A DNA stretch of 64,000 bases from Deinococcus koreensis (lineage in GTDB: Bacteria; Deinococcota; Deinococci; Deinococcales; Deinococcaceae): the NCBI RefSeq assembly GCF_002901445.1, contig NZ_PPPD01000001.1, positions 558,001-622,000 of the forward strand. The letters run 5' to 3'. Positions 63,621-64,000 of this stretch are shown piece after piece. The translations under genes were made by a program, and so were the position numbers. The notes below the pieces were generated by a model. That model did not search any database, was not told where the DNA came from, and was given only the letters and a program-made list of their open reading frames with translations. Position 1 is the first letter of the stretch; each line of letters begins with the position of its first letter.

Positions 63621-64000
63621 ACACGGCAAGCGTTACCGGGCTCTGGTCGGCAAGGTCGACCACGACAAGCAGTACACCATCGACGAGGCCGCCGCGCTGG
63701 TGAAGGACATCGCCACCGCGAAGTTCGACGAGACGGTAGAGATCCACTTCCGCCTCGGCATCGATCCCCGCAAGAGCGACCAGAACGTGCGTGGCACCGT
63801 CGCGCTGCCCCACGGCACCGGGCGCACCGTGCGCGTCGCCGTGATCACCAAGGGTGAAAACCTGGCCGCCGCCGAGGCCGCCGGGGCCGACACCGTGGGC
63901 AGTGATGAGCTGATCGAGCGCATCGCCGGCGGCTTCATGGACTTCGACGCCGTGGTCGCCACGCCCGACATGATGGCCGCCATCGGCCAGAAGCTGGCGC
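63613..64000 (+). CDS. rplA: 50S ribosomal protein L1 (3' partial)
   Basis: The first 129 codons: [64 protein letters not shown], then [12 protein letters not shown]. The gene runs off the window. Overlaps rplK by 8 bp; L1 is the L1-stalk protein and autoregulator of this operon. Confidence 0.97.

Overview
The window is chromosomal DNA from a high-GC bacterium of the genus Deinococcus, or a very close relative. The evidence is the gene set (HerA-NurA, MglA-MglB, PilT, an astacin and ATP-grasp operon, GlgA and MalQ), the intergenic repeats of the small-noncoding-repeat type, and above all the promoters. About two dozen genes have a -10 box of the form TANNNT only 5-10 nt before the start codon, the leaderless-mRNA arrangement known from Deinococcus deserti. 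No transposase, phage, CRISPR array or rRNA gene is visible. Both ends of the window cut genes (a MocR-type regulator on the left, rplA on the right).

Layout. 1-5.4 kb: truncated MocR regulator carrying a 191-bp MITE at its 3' end, a small disordered protein, cobalamin adenosyltransferase, malQ, a secreted protein, and an amino-acid ABC permease. 5.6-12.2 kb: solute-binding protein, orphan sugar-type ABC ATPase, pilT-panC-holin-like operon, a lipoprotein, purB. 12.2-16.2 kb: a secreted protein, then a probable peptide-modification operon on the minus strand: candidate short peptide, astacin-type metalloprotease with KEIRKD repeats, MvdC/D-like ATP-grasp ligase, small accessory protein. 16.3-24.7 kb: lipoprotein, HDAC-like deacylase, Crp-family regulator, nurA-herA, small transporter, kinase-like protein, RluA-type synthase. 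25-35.2 kb: large exported lipoprotein, dusA, M42 peptidase, apaG, sensor kinase, trmJ, GNAT protein, glgA.

35.3-49.5 kb: tRNA-Ile2 and tRNA-Val, response regulator, ftsW-murD, trmFO, YdcF, DUF305 protein, several hypothetical proteins (one behind a strongly structured leader), mnmE, mglA-mglB, and a phosphodiester-glycosidase-like protein. 49.8-59.3 kb: subtilase, CAP lipoprotein, msrB, Bax1 nuclease with XPB helicase, and a heterodimeric ABC exporter. 59.5-64 kb: tRNA-Thr, Tyr, Gly, Thr, then tuf, a PNPOx-like gene, rpmG, secE, nusG, rplK, rplA. That order matches the thrU-tyrU-glyT-thrT-tufB-secE-nusG-rplK-rplA block of E. coli, apart from the PNPOx-like and rpmG genes.

Themes. Three tRNA modification enzymes (DusA, TrmFO, MnmE) plus TrmJ and an RluA synthase; two nuclease-helicase pairs for DNA processing (HerA-NurA, XPB-Bax1); and a pilus/polarity set (PilT, MglA-MglB). 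The most promising undescribed system is the astacin/ATP-grasp operon at 12,990-16,173. Next are the family of intergenic hairpins built from short repeated words, a covarying repeat pair at 49.7 and 51.8 kb, and the structured leader at 43.84-43.98 kb.
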